A DNA stretch of 64,000 nucleotides from Streptomyces spiramyceticus (GCF_028807635.1 NZ_JARBAX010000002.1:62001-126000); one strand, 5' to 3'; positions 1 through 7,011 are shown, counted from the first letter of the stretch. The notes: a model not told the origin generated them from the sequence alone. Program-made: numbers and translations.

Positions 1-693
1 GTCGAGTACCGCCCGGTCCGCAAGCGCCTTCCGAAGGGCCGTCCGGGGATCACCACCTCGTTCACGGTGGGTGGCGCCGAGGGCTACATGACCGCCAACT
101 CCTACCCGGACGACGGTCTCGGCGAGGTCTTCCTGAAGATGTCCAAGCAGGGCTCGACCCTCGCGGGCATGATGGACGCCTTCTCGATCGCCGTCTCGGT
201 CGGTCTGCAGTACGGCGTTCCGCTGGAGACGTACGTCTCGAAGTTCACCAACATGCGCTTCGAGCCGGCCGGCATGACGGACGACCCGGACGTGCGGATG
301 GCGCAGTCGATCGTCGACTACATCTTCCGTCGCCTGGCGCTCGACTTCCTGCCGTTCGAGACGCGTTCGGCGCTCGGCATCCACTCGGCCGAGGAGCGTC
401 AGCGTCACCTGGACACCGGCTCGTACGAGCCGTCCATGGATGACGACGACATGGACGTCGAGGGCCTGGCCCAGTCCGCCCCGCGCCAGACCGAGACGCC
501 GAAGGCGGTCCCCGCTCCCAAGGTGGAGGCCGTCCCGGAGCTGAAGCAGGCGCACACCTCGGCGGAGCTCGTCGAGATGCAGCTCGGCATCAGCGCGGAC
601 GCGCCGCTGTGCTTCTCGTGCGGCACGAAGATGCAGCGGGCCGGTAGCTGCTACATCTGTGAGGGCTGCGGCTCGACCAGCGGCTGCAGCTGA
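1..693 (+). CDS. nrdJ: Vitamin B12-dependent ribonucleotide reductase, C-terminal part
   Basis: The open frame runs in from the left edge, so only the last 230 residues are visible. The protein is a class II ribonucleotide reductase, which reduces ribonucleotides to deoxyribonucleotides with adenosylcobalamin. The visible part ends the catalytic barrel (SFTVGGAEGYMTANSY, then GLQYGVPLETYVSKF). It is followed by an acidic, Pro/Ala-rich linker and a cysteine-rich tail with CFSC, CYIC, CEGC and a final GCS. In NrdJ such C-terminal cysteines relay reducing equivalents or bind zinc. The family is normally over 900 residues, so about three quarters lies outside the window. A terminator follows closely. 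Family assignment is confident because the linker and tail are typical of actinobacterial NrdJ. Confidence 0.93.
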   Translation, partial: VEYRPVRKRLPKGRPGITTSFTVGGAEGYMTANSYPDDGLGEVFLKMSKQGSTLAGMMDAFSIAVSVGLQYGVPLETYVSKFTNMRFEPAGMTDDPDVRMAQSIVDYIFRRLALDFLPFETRSALGIHSAEERQRHLDTGSYEPSMDDDDMDVEGLAQSAPRQTETPKAVPAPKVEAVPELKQAHTSAELVEMQLGISADAPLCFSCGTKMQRAGSCYICEGCGSTSGCS

Positions 694-757
694 TACCGGG
701 CGGAATTGCGTCGGATGCAACATCCGACGTAGCTGAACCCGAAGCGGGATCTCTGTG

Positions 758-797
758 AGGGAGGGGCGTCAGCCCTGGGCTGATGCCCCCTCCCTTT
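758..797 (+). terminator. Terminator of nrdJ
   Basis: An 18-19 bp stem, left arm 758-775 (AGGGAGGGGC then GTCAGCCC) and right arm 777-795, with a single bulge and one G-U pair, followed by TTTC. It lies 65 bases after the nrdJ stop. A separate 9-bp hairpin (CGTCGGATG, loop CAA, positions 709-729) lies between the stop and this terminator. Confidence 0.75.
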
Positions 798-927
798 CTG
801 CGGTTGGTACACCACGACTGCGTTCGGGGAGTGGGTGTCGCGCCCAAGGCGCGAGAAGAGATCGTTCCGGGGGCGCGAGCCCCTGGAATGACGAACGCCC
901 AGCCTTGTAGGAGGCCGGGCGGTCGTT

Positions 928-990
928 GCAGTCAGGAACGTAATGTCCTGCGCGTGTAGGAACCTGCATGACATCACGTTCCTGGGCTGC
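928..990 (+). other. Long imperfect hairpin upstream of the 47-residue ORF
   Basis: Arms 933-947 and 970-984 pair over 15 positions with one A-C mismatch. The stem continues inward (949-952 with 965-968) and outward (928-931 with 987-990). Just before it, 892-925 forms another weaker stem. Together they fill most of the stretch between the nrdJ terminator and the small ORF. It could be a structured 5' leader, a small RNA, or a repressor site. There is no run of T after it, so it does not look like a simple terminator. The function is unknown. Confidence 0.5.
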
Positions 991-1023
991 GATGCAAAAG
1001 CAACCAGGAAGGGAGTGATGAAT

Positions 1024-1167
1024 ATGACTAACAAGCGTCAGACCAGCAAGAAGGTCGCCTCGAAGGCCAGCAAGCAGCTGAACAGCCCGAAGGCGACCCC
1101 GGCGCAGAAGTCTGTGGCGGCCAGCGCGTTGTCGCAGACGAAGTCCGGCAAGACCAAGAAGAAGTGA
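1024..1167 (+). CDS. Small lysine/serine-rich protein of unknown function (47 aa)
   Basis: This short ORF encodes a very basic protein, with KKVASKASKQL near the start and a lysine-rich end (GKTKKK). ATG 1024 is preferred over ATG 1018 because the ribosome-binding site AGGAAGGGAG (1006-1015) is 8 bases upstream of 1024 and only 2 from 1018. The pattern SKASK, then about 15 residues, then AASALSQ recalls a family of short basic proteins I have seen in many bacteria, though I cannot name a function. Its coding status is supported by the good ribosome-binding site, the long hairpin before it and a perfect terminator right after it. It could bind nucleic acid, given its charge; this is inference. 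It lies just outside the integrase region. Confidence 0.65.
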   Translation: MTNKRQTSKKVASKASKQLNSPKATPAQKSVAASALSQTKSGKTKKK

Positions 1168-1170
1168 TAC

Positions 1171-1212
1171 CTGGCCGCCCCGGGCCTACACCCGGGGCGG
1201 CCAGCCCCGTTT
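1171..1212 (+). terminator. Strong terminator after the small ORF
   Basis: A perfect 14-bp stem, 1171-1184 (CTGGCCGCCCCGGG) with 1191-1204, loop CCTACA, followed by CCCCGTTTCTG. It starts 4 bases after the stop codon and separates the nrdJ/small-ORF side from the recombinase operon. Confidence 0.85.
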
Positions 1213-1240
1213 CTGCTGGCCAGGCGCGCGACCGTAACCG

Positions 1241-1262
1241 ATTCAACGATGTTGCGTTGAAT
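1241..1262. repeat. Perfect inverted repeat at the integrase start
   Basis: Arms ATTCAACG (1241-1248) and CGTTGAAT (1255-1262) are separated by ATGTTG. The repeat ends 5 bases before the GTG start of the integrase. Its geometry (8-bp arms, 6-bp spacer) fits either a tyrosine-recombinase core site or an operator for the small HTH protein of the same operon. Confidence 0.55.
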
Positions 1263-1279
1263 GCATCGTGAGTCGAGGG
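1250..1279 (+). repeat. Left copy of an imperfect repeat shared with 5145-5180
   Basis: It contains TGTTGCGTTGAATGCA and, 4 bases later, GAGTCGAGGG. The right copy matches 14 of 16 in the first block and 10 of 10 in the second, with 10 bases between blocks. This copy overlaps the integrase start codon. Confidence 0.45.
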
Positions 1280-2395
1280 GTGGATCTGCCGGGTGCCGCG
1301 CACCTGGTGCTGGCCGACGGCGTCGTGCATCTGGAACCGGAGCCGGCGGTCTTCGGCGCGATGCTGGACGGCTGGGCCCGGCAACAGAGGACCCGTTTCC
1401 TGGACGAGGACGGGACGATCAAGCCGCGCTTGTCGGTGGTACGGCGGTTCGCGGAGTTCACCAACCAGTACCCGTGGCAGTGGGAGCCCGCCGAGGTCGA
1501 GGCGTTCATCAACCACCTGCGGTCGCGGCGGAAGAAGTTCGCCGTGTCCACCGGGCGGAACTACCAGAACGCACTCCGGATGTTCTGTGAGTACATCACC
1601 GACGCTCGCTACGGCTGGCCCGTGCGCTGCCTGGAACGCTTCGGCCAGGCGCCTGTGCAGATCCTGCACGAGTGGAACACGGTTACCCACAGCAGCGAAT
1701 ACGAGGGCGACCCCGGCCGGCGCCCTCTGACCTACGACGAGGTCCAAGCCCTCTTCGACGCGGCGGACGCACGAGTCGACGAAATCCGGGCCCGGCGCCG
1801 CAAGGGCTCGCTTGCCGCCCTTCGGGACGCGATCCTCCTCAAGACCGTCTACGCCTACGGGCTCCGCCGCCAGGAAGCCTGCGGACTGGACCTGGCGGAC
1901 CTGCGGCGGAACCCGAAGATGCCGCAGTACGGCCAGTTCGGCGGCTTGTTCGTACGCTATGGAAAATCCTCCAAGGGCGGCCCACCCAAGCGCCGTACCG
2001 TCTTGACCGTCCCCGAACTGGACTGGAGCGTCGACCTCCTCGACCAGTACCTGGAGGAGGTCCGCCCGGCCTTCTCCCCGGGAAAGCACCCCGCCCTCTG
2101 GATCACTGAACGCCGTGGTCGGATGTCCACCCGACGCTTGGACGAAGCCTTCGAGGCCGCCCGCAAAGCCGCGGACCTGCCCGACGAAATCGACTTGCAC
2201 GGGCTCCGCCACAGCTACGTCACGCATCTCGTCGAGTTCGGCTACCCCGAGCGGTTCGTCCAGGATCAGGTCGGCCACGCCTACGCCAGCACCACCGCGA
2301 TCTACACCGGAGTCTCGGACGAGTACCGCAACCGACTGATGCAGCGGGTGTTGAAGGAACGCCACGGTGATCTCTGGGAGGACAACGAGACGTGA
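1268..2395 (+). CDS. Tyrosine-type site-specific recombinase/integrase (375 aa)
   Basis: The protein cuts and rejoins DNA through a tyrosine nucleophile. An N-terminal SAM-like DNA-binding domain (about residues 50-130, including RRKKFAVSTGRNYQNALRMF) precedes the catalytic domain. Catalytic residues are all visible: arginine I in YGLRRQEACGL, a lysine hairpin around SSKGGPPKRRTV, the HxxR box HGLRHSYVTHL, the GH box VGHAYAS, and the tyrosine in AIYTGVS. The start is GTG 1268; no strong ribosome-binding site is seen and an inverted repeat lies just before it. The next gene starts within its stop (GTGA at 2392), so the trio is probably co-translated. The complete active site implies this is the active enzyme of the element. 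It belongs with XerD-like and Tn554 TnpA-like recombinases; the exact subfamily is uncertain. Confidence 0.9.
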   Translation: MSRGVDLPGAAHLVLADGVVHLEPEPAVFGAMLDGWARQQRTRFLDEDGTIKPRLSVVRRFAEFTNQYPWQWEPAEVEAFINHLRSRRKKFAVSTGRNYQNALRMFCEYITDARYGWPVRCLERFGQAPVQILHEWNTVTHSSEYEGDPGRRPLTYDEVQALFDAADARVDEIRARRRKGSLAALRDAILLKTVYAYGLRRQEACGLDLADLRRNPKMPQYGQFGGLFVRYGKSSKGGPPKRRTVLTVPELDWSVDLLDQYLEEVRPAFSPGKHPALWITERRGRMSTRRLDEAFEAARKAADLPDEIDLHGLRHSYVTHLVEFGYPERFVQDQVGHAYASTTAIYTGVSDEYRNRLMQRVLKERHGDLWEDNET

Positions 2396-2718
2396 TCAAG
2401 AAGATGGGCTACCGCTGGCACTTGCGGCAGATCATGGCCACACGGCAGATGTTCCAGACCACCGACTTGGTCGGGCCGCTCGCCGAACGAGGCATCACCC
2501 TCTCCCGCGAACAGGTCTTCCGCCTGGTCACCCAGCCTCCGCAGAGGCTGTCGATGGACACCCTCGCAGCGCTCTGCGACATCCTCGACTGCCAGCCCGG
2601 CGACCTCATCGAGGTCCAGGTCGTGAACGAGGAGATCCGCAAAACTGCGGATGACGCACCGGTCCGACCGCTGCCGGCTGCCCGTCGGACCACTATCCGC
2701 CGCCCCGAGGGACTATGA
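2392..2718 (+). CDS. Small Cro/CI-type helix-turn-helix protein (108 aa)
   Basis: The protein has a compact XRE-type domain over about residues 5-80. The helices around FQTTDLVGPLAERGITLS and REQVFRLVT resemble the HTH, and MDTLAALCDILDCQPGDLIEV is the typical final helix of the HTH_26/YozG-like group. The tail is short, basic and Pro/Arg-rich. It starts at GTG 2392, overlapping the integrase stop by 4 bases, and ends in an ATGA overlap with the next gene. In this position it may repress the operon or act as a recombination directionality or accessory factor; neither is shown by the sequence. The candidate target is the inverted repeat at 1241-1262. Confidence 0.85.
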   Translation: MIKKMGYRWHLRQIMATRQMFQTTDLVGPLAERGITLSREQVFRLVTQPPQRLSMDTLAALCDILDCQPGDLIEVQVVNEEIRKTADDAPVRPLPAARRTTIRRPEGL

Positions 2719-5039
2719 CTGGCACCCGAGACCGTGAGCGAGCTGAATTGCGGCAGGCCGCCTTGGATCGCGTGATCACTGCCCTGACCGCTTCGCTGGC
2801 CGAACTCCACCAGGCGGAAGCCCTCCAGGCTGTCACCGAAGCAGGGGCCGCCCGGGGCATCTCGCTCCGTGACCTCGACCAGCACCTAGCCAACCACCCA
2901 GATGCCTTGATCTCCGGGGAAGCCCATTGCCCGCCCGTGATCGTGCGCCTCGCCAAAATCCTCCACGCGGCCGGACATACCGCCGTGATCCGCCCGTCCT
3001 GCACCGACTGCGGCCGATCCGACGTGGACCTCCCACGACGCGGCCCACGGGGACGCCTCTGCGTCAACTGCGCTACCCGCAGTAGCAAGGGCACCTGCGA
3101 CAGATGCGGCCGCATCGGCACTCGGCTCGCCGCCCGGAGAGCCGAGGGGGTCATCTGCTACTCCTGCTACCGCGTCGACCCGAATGTCGTCGAGGAATGT
3201 GCTGCCTGCGGGCAGTTCCGCATGCCCGTCACCCGGCTTCCGGACAACTCGCCGCTCTGCACGAGCTGTTGGATTGCCCCTCAGCGCACCTGCACGAGGT
3301 GCGGATACGTTGGCCCGGCCGGGTCGAACGGCCCCAACGGGCCGCTCTGCGTTCCCTGTCACCACCGACAGCAGAGGCCCGTCCGAGAGTGCGGCCGCTG
3401 CGGTCAAGTGCAACGCATCGCCCGCCGGGCCAGCGGATCACGGCCGGATATCTGCGAGGACTGCTACAACGGGCCTACCAAGACCTGCTCTGTCTGCGGA
3501 AACGTCCGTCCCTGCCAGCGTGGGACTGGCGGCTCATGGGCCTGCCGAAGCTGCCGCCCGGGGCTAACTCAGGAGTGCTGCCGCTGCGGACAGTCCTGCC
3601 CCGTTCACACCTACTGGCCGATCGGACCGGTCTGCTTGACCTGTTACACGGCCGTACTGGACGCGGCCGCGACCTGCTCGGGTTGCAGCCGCCACCAGCC
3701 GCTGATCGGCATCACCGAGGACGGCACCGGGATCTGCGGCGCTTGCTCGGGCACTGCCTTTGACTACACCTGCCGCACCTGCGGCCTTGGCGGCCGCGCC
3801 TACGCCGACTCCCAGTGCGCCCGTTGCGTGCTTGTTGAACGCGTCCAGCAAGTGTTGTCCGGCCCCGACGGGTACGTCCCGGCACAGCTACAGCCGCTGC
3901 GGGATGCGCTGGCCCATGTGGACCGTCCCCGCAGCATCCTGGGCTGGCTCAAGCACAGCCCCAACGCCGCCTTGTTCGCCAGCCTGGCTGCCACCGGTGA
4001 ACCAATCACCCACCAGCAGCTCGACCAGCTCCTGCCCAGCCGCCACCTTCACTACGTCCGGCACACTCTCGTCCACCTCGGTGTTCTCTCCGAGCGCGAT
4101 GAGGAACTCGACCGCATCCCTGCCTGGCTGGACACGATCCTCGCCGACCGCTCCGCGAGACACGTCCAGCTGATCTGTCCCTACGTGCACTGGTACTTGC
4201 TGCGAAGGGCCCGGCGTCGTGCCGCCCAGAGACGCCGCCCGGCCGAGCCGGGCTCGTTCCTCCGCACCCGTGTCCTGGTGGCCCTGGAGTTCCTCACCTG
4301 GCTGGACGAACACGGCATCGCGCTGGGCGAGCTCACGCAAGGTGACCTCGACCGCTGGCTGGACACGGGCAACACCCGTATCTACACGATCCGCTACTTC
4401 CTGTCCTGGACCACCGACCGCGGCCTCACCGACAAGCTCAAGGTGCCCTCCATGCCACGGCAGCAGCCCAGCCAACTGATGGACGAAGACGAACGTTGGC
4501 AACTGTTGAAACGGTGCCTGACAGACTCGGCCATGGCCCTAGACACCCGGGTCGCCGGCGCTCTGATCCTGCTCTTTGGCCTGCACGCCTCCCACGTCCG
4601 GCACCTGACCGCGACCCAACTCACCGGCCGCGCCGACAACAGCTACCTCACTCTCGACCGGCACCCGATCCTGCTGCCGCCCTGCCTCGCTAAGCTCCTG
4701 CACCAACTGGCCGAGGCACCGCACACCCGTGCCGCCCTTACTCGCGTCGACCGCGGTGAGCCCTGGCTCTTCCCTGGACTGGTCCCCGGCCGCCCCACAT
4801 CGCAGACGGGACTCAGCACGAAGCTCCTGGCTTATGGCATCAACACCCGGCCCGCCCGCAATGCCGCCCTGGTTGCACTCGCCGGAGATCTGCCTGCACC
4901 GGTCCTCGCGAGCATCCTCGGTCTCCATCTTGAAACCGCTGTCCGCTGGGCCGCGTTCGCCAAGGCCTCCTGGGCCGACTACCTTGCCGCTCGTGCCGCG
5001 GACCTCCGCCAGCAGACGAATACGACGCCTCAGGAATAA
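2715..5039 (+). CDS. Nine-zinc-ribbon protein with degenerate tyrosine-recombinase C-terminus (774 aa)
   Basis: After about 95 mostly helical residues come nine consecutive CxxC...CxxC zinc ribbons (residues about 96-371; for example CTDC/CVNC, CDRC/CYSC, CGRC/CEDC, CRTC/CARC). The rest (about 380-774) looks like a recombinase fold. There is a SAM-like segment (GSFLRTRVLVALEFLTWLDEHG, split by a basic stretch) and a catalytic-like domain beginning near MDEDERWQLL. The usual active site is decayed: the arginine I box reads ASHVRHL, the HxxR box is NTRPARN, and the tyrosine position falls in TAVRWAAFA with no tyrosine. I infer a DNA-binding partner of the integrase rather than an active enzyme. 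The start ATG 2715 overlaps the HTH stop. The last codons lie in the 26-bp repeat. Confidence 0.85.
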   Translation: MTGTRDRERAELRQAALDRVITALTASLAELHQAEALQAVTEAGAARGISLRDLDQHLANHPDALISGEAHCPPVIVRLAKILHAAGHTAVIRPSCTDCGRSDVDLPRRGPRGRLCVNCATRSSKGTCDRCGRIGTRLAARRAEGVICYSCYRVDPNVVEECAACGQFRMPVTRLPDNSPLCTSCWIAPQRTCTRCGYVGPAGSNGPNGPLCVPCHHRQQRPVRECGRCGQVQRIARRASGSRPDICEDCYNGPTKTCSVCGNVRPCQRGTGGSWACRSCRPGLTQECCRCGQSCPVHTYWPIGPVCLTCYTAVLDAAATCSGCSRHQPLIGITEDGTGICGACSGTAFDYTCRTCGLGGRAYADSQCARCVLVERVQQVLSGPDGYVPAQLQPLRDALAHVDRPRSILGWLKHSPNAALFASLAATGEPITHQQLDQLLPSRHLHYVRHTLVHLGVLSERDEELDRIPAWLDTILADRSARHVQLICPYVHWYLLRRARRRAAQRRRPAEPGSFLRTRVLVALEFLTWLDEHGIALGELTQGDLDRWLDTGNTRIYTIRYFLSWTTDRGLTDKLKVPSMPRQQPSQLMDEDERWQLLKRCLTDSAMALDTRVAGALILLFGLHASHVRHLTATQLTGRADNSYLTLDRHPILLPPCLAKLLHQLAEAPHTRAALTRVDRGEPWLFPGLVPGRPTSQTGLSTKLLAYGINTRPARNAALVALAGDLPAPVLASILGLHLETAVRWAAFAKASWADYLAARAADLRQQTNTTPQE

Positions 5040-5056
5040 GTGGTCTCCGCCAGTAC
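5031..5056 (+). repeat. 26-bp direct repeat, copy 1
   Basis: It is identical over 26 bases to 6377-6402. It starts CAGGAATAAG and ends CGCCAGTAC, and includes the last two sense codons and the stop of the zinc-ribbon gene. With copy 2 it brackets the cargo gene in a 1346-base unit. Confidence 0.85.
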
Positions 5057-5086
5057 ACCGAGGGCCTTGAGGGCGTGAAGTAGCTG

Positions 5087-5128
5087 GTCAGGGCGGTGGA
5101 GCCGATCTCGCGGCTTCACTGCCCTGAC
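5087..5128 (+). terminator. 18-bp hairpin after the recombinase trio
   Basis: Arms 5087-5104 and 5111-5128 pair along their whole length with two G-U pairs; the loop is ATCTCG. It lies 48 bases after the trio's last stop. There is no T run, so it may be a terminator or a structured DNA/RNA element near the end of the mobile unit. Confidence 0.55.
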
Positions 5129-5144
5129 ACGCGTGACGCTTGGC

Positions 5145-5180
5145 TGTTGCGTTTGATGCAACCCGCCGCCGAGTCGAGGG
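5145..5180 (+). repeat. Right copy of an imperfect repeat shared with 1250-1279
   Basis: It contains TGTTGCGTTTGATGCA and, after 10 bases, GAGTCGAGGG. It also holds a small inverted repeat, GTTGC-N7-GCAAC (5146-5162). It lies about 70 bases before the likely start of the cargo gene. Confidence 0.45.
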
Positions 5181-5250
5181 CTTGTCCCGGCGATTGCTGT
5201 CGTGGCATGCTCCGAGCCATGATCAAGAGAATCGAGTCCTCCGTCCGCCG

Positions 5251-6369
5251 ATGAGCGAGACGACCGGGACAGGACTGCCCGGGTCACCGACATCGCTGTT
5301 CGATCACGCACTCCAGCTACATCAGTTGGCTCCAGGGGAGCCGCTTCCGCGCGACGGGGAACCATATCCCGACGACGAGTTGCACCGTCGTCGGCGAGGC
5401 CCGAAGGCACCTGAGGACCGGCACTCGGCCGGCAAGGACGTTGCCCTCGTCCTGGACACGCATTTTGCCAGGGCTTCTGCCCTGCCCAGCGAATTGGCCG
5501 ATGCCTTCCACGACGTCTACGTCCCGATTCACCAGAACGGGCACATCGCCGCCGCGGCTGAGCGGGCGGGCAGAGAACGCGTTCGCCAAACGGGCCGCTG
5601 GTTGGTCCGATACGGGACCGATCGATGCGCGGTCACCGTTGGACTTGCCCTGCTGGCTGCCGTGGGCACAGCCGACGACATCCCGCTGATTCAAACGATC
5701 GGGCTGCTTTCCAACCGCTTCGGGCCACTCGCGGCGCACGCATTCGAGCGGCAGACAGGGGGAGTCGAGGCCCTGCTTTGGCTGGCCGAGCGCGTCACCG
5801 GCTGGGGACGCGTCTATGTCGTTGAAGCGCTCTGCAGACTCGACGACCCGACTGCCCGACCTTGGCTGCTTCGCAGAGCCTGTGACGGCGATTTCCTTAA
5901 TGGATACTTCGCCGGCAACGTCGCCACAGTTACCAAACTCCATGAGGCACTGGCAGACCTCGACACTGACAGCGAGATGGTCGACCACGTCGGTCGCCTA
6001 CTCCATCAGATGAGTGACTGCGGGGGGATGGGACTCACCCTCGCTCACTACCCCCATTCGGGAGCGGTCCTGGAAGCTCATGCTCGCCATGTGGGTCTGC
6101 TCAGCCCGACGATCGAGCGCTATTTCACGCTCGCGGTGCTCGCCCAGCACCTGACTACAGAGCCTCCCGAGGCTGAGGGATGCACTGCGGCGCAGCAGGA
6201 AGCGCTCCGGGCGACCTACCTTGAGGTGCTCGACCGAGAAGAGTGGACCCAGGCCGCACGCGCCGGGCTCGCGACGGATGACAACCGGATGCGATGGCTC
6301 GCCGATCACCGGGCGCCCCAGTTGAGGCTGCGTGTGTTTCCCGATCGTGGATCAGATGCCGAGGAATAG
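5251..6369 (+). CDS. Cargo protein of unknown function, probably alpha-helical repeats (372 aa)
   Basis: I do not recognise this protein with certainty. About residues 75-300 are rich in Leu/Ala helices spaced like HEAT or Armadillo repeats. Examples are CAVTVGLALLAAVGTADDIP, then LLSNRFGPLAAHAF, then VEALLWLAERVTGWGRVYVV, then DDPTARPWLLRRACDGD. There is no signal peptide, membrane segment or enzyme motif. The start is uncertain: ATG 5251 gives MSETTGTG but has no good ribosome-binding site, and the frame stays open upstream to 5140. The gene sits between two copies of a 26-bp direct repeat and has less extreme codon bias than its chromosomal neighbours, which suggests a passenger gene. A defence or regulatory role is possible but not supported by any motif. 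Confidence 0.6.
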   Translation: MSETTGTGLPGSPTSLFDHALQLHQLAPGEPLPRDGEPYPDDELHRRRRGPKAPEDRHSAGKDVALVLDTHFARASALPSELADAFHDVYVPIHQNGHIAAAAERAGRERVRQTGRWLVRYGTDRCAVTVGLALLAAVGTADDIPLIQTIGLLSNRFGPLAAHAFERQTGGVEALLWLAERVTGWGRVYVVEALCRLDDPTARPWLLRRACDGDFLNGYFAGNVATVTKLHEALADLDTDSEMVDHVGRLLHQMSDCGGMGLTLAHYPHSGAVLEAHARHVGLLSPTIERYFTLAVLAQHLTTEPPEAEGCTAAQQEALRATYLEVLDREEWTQAARAGLATDDNRMRWLADHRAPQLRLRVFPDRGSDAEE

Positions 6370-6376
6370 CGCACGC

Positions 6377-6402
6377 CAGGAATAAGTGGTCTCCGCCAGT
6401 AC
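6377..6402 (+). repeat. 26-bp direct repeat, copy 2
   Basis: It is a perfect copy of 5031-5056, here 7 bases after the stop of the cargo gene and outside any gene. It is the last sign of the element before the terminator of the terD-like gene. Confidence 0.85.
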
Positions 6403-6429
6403 CCCAGCCGCACGGAGTAATCCGGCAAA

Positions 6430-6463
6430 CGAAGAGATCGCTCCTTGCGGGGCGGTCTCTTCG
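6430..6463 (-). terminator. Terminator of the terD-like gene
   Basis: A 15-bp stem (6430-6444 with 6449-6463, two G-U pairs, loop TTGC). On the minus strand it is followed by a short T run. It starts 17 bases after the terD-like stop. Confidence 0.75.
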
Positions 6464-6480
6464 TGCATTTCGTACTCGTG

Positions 6481-7011
6481 TCAGGAGAGGCTGTTTCCCA
6501 TGAAACCGGCGAAAGAGTTCGGGTCGGCGTCGAACCCCCTTACGGCGGCACGGAATTCCCATCCGCCGGCGGTGTCCCGGGTGAATTCGGCGACGGTCGC
6601 CGCGGTGGAATCGGAGATGGCGGCGAAGTCGTCCTCCGCCAGCACCGTGTAGCCCTCGCAGATCCGGATCGCTGTGTTGGCGATCTCGCCAAAAGTCTTC
6701 CTGCCCTCTCCCTGCTGAATGACTATGCCCACCACCACACGGGCGTAGGCGGGCGCCAGCCGGTCCAGCTCCAGGGTCATTGCCTCGTCGAAGCCGAAGC
6801 CCTGGCCGGTGCGGCTCTCCCGCTTGAGCGTGATGGTGCCGTCCGGCGACCGGCTGTCGAAGTGCACGAGGTACGCCGGGGCGCCGTGCGGGTCGTCCGC
6901 TGTGTACGTCGCGGCGATTATGTCGAGATCGTGGGGCGGCGCGCCCATGGGACTCGGGTCCCACTTGAGCGTCACGTCGACCTTGCTGACCCCTTTGTTG
7001 AGACTGCCCAC
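6481..7011 (-). CDS. TerD-family stress protein (176 aa)
   Basis: The protein belongs to the TerD/TerZ family of small, cytosolic, calcium-binding proteins linked to tellurite resistance and stress. Family features are the start GSLNKGVSKVDVTLKWDPSP, the acidic calcium-binding stretch DLDIIAATYTADD, VHFDSRSPDGTITLK, and GEIANTAIRICEG. The length is close to the usual 175-195. I chose GTG 7011 because the minus strand has GGGAAG just before it and the family begins here; the open frame continues upstream without similarity. It is transcribed towards the mobile region and has its own terminator. It is a single gene rather than part of a ter operon, so the exact role is unknown. Confidence 0.87.
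   Translation of the reverse strand: MGSLNKGVSKVDVTLKWDPSPMGAPPHDLDIIAATYTADDPHGAPAYLVHFDSRSPDGTITLKRESRTGQGFGFDEAMTLELDRLAPAYARVVVGIVIQQGEGRKTFGEIANTAIRICEGYTVLAEDDFAAISDSTAATVAEFTRDTAGGWEFRAAVRGFDADPNSFAGFMGNSLS

Larger units (their letters stand above)
1205..6402 (+). mobile_element. Putative recombinase-trio element with cargo gene
   Basis: The interval begins after the small-ORF terminator and ends with the second copy of a 26-bp direct repeat. It contains a tyrosine recombinase, a small HTH protein and a zinc-ribbon/recombinase-like protein joined by GTGA and ATGA overlaps, and then one cargo gene. The layout parallels Tn554-type elements, which use two tyrosine recombinases plus a small accessory protein, but the proteins here differ in length, order and domains. 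Neither end is proven: I found no clear target duplication. The terminator of the next chromosomal gene (6430-6463) limits the right end. From memory, nrdJ and the terD-like gene are close neighbours in relatives without this block, which would make it an insertion. Confidence 0.55.

Noticed and set aside
1205..6425. Target-site duplication at the ends of the recombinase element
   Set aside because: I compared the sequence near 1205-1262 with 6403-6425 and saw only short, gapped similarity (GTAA and CCG), not enough for a duplication.
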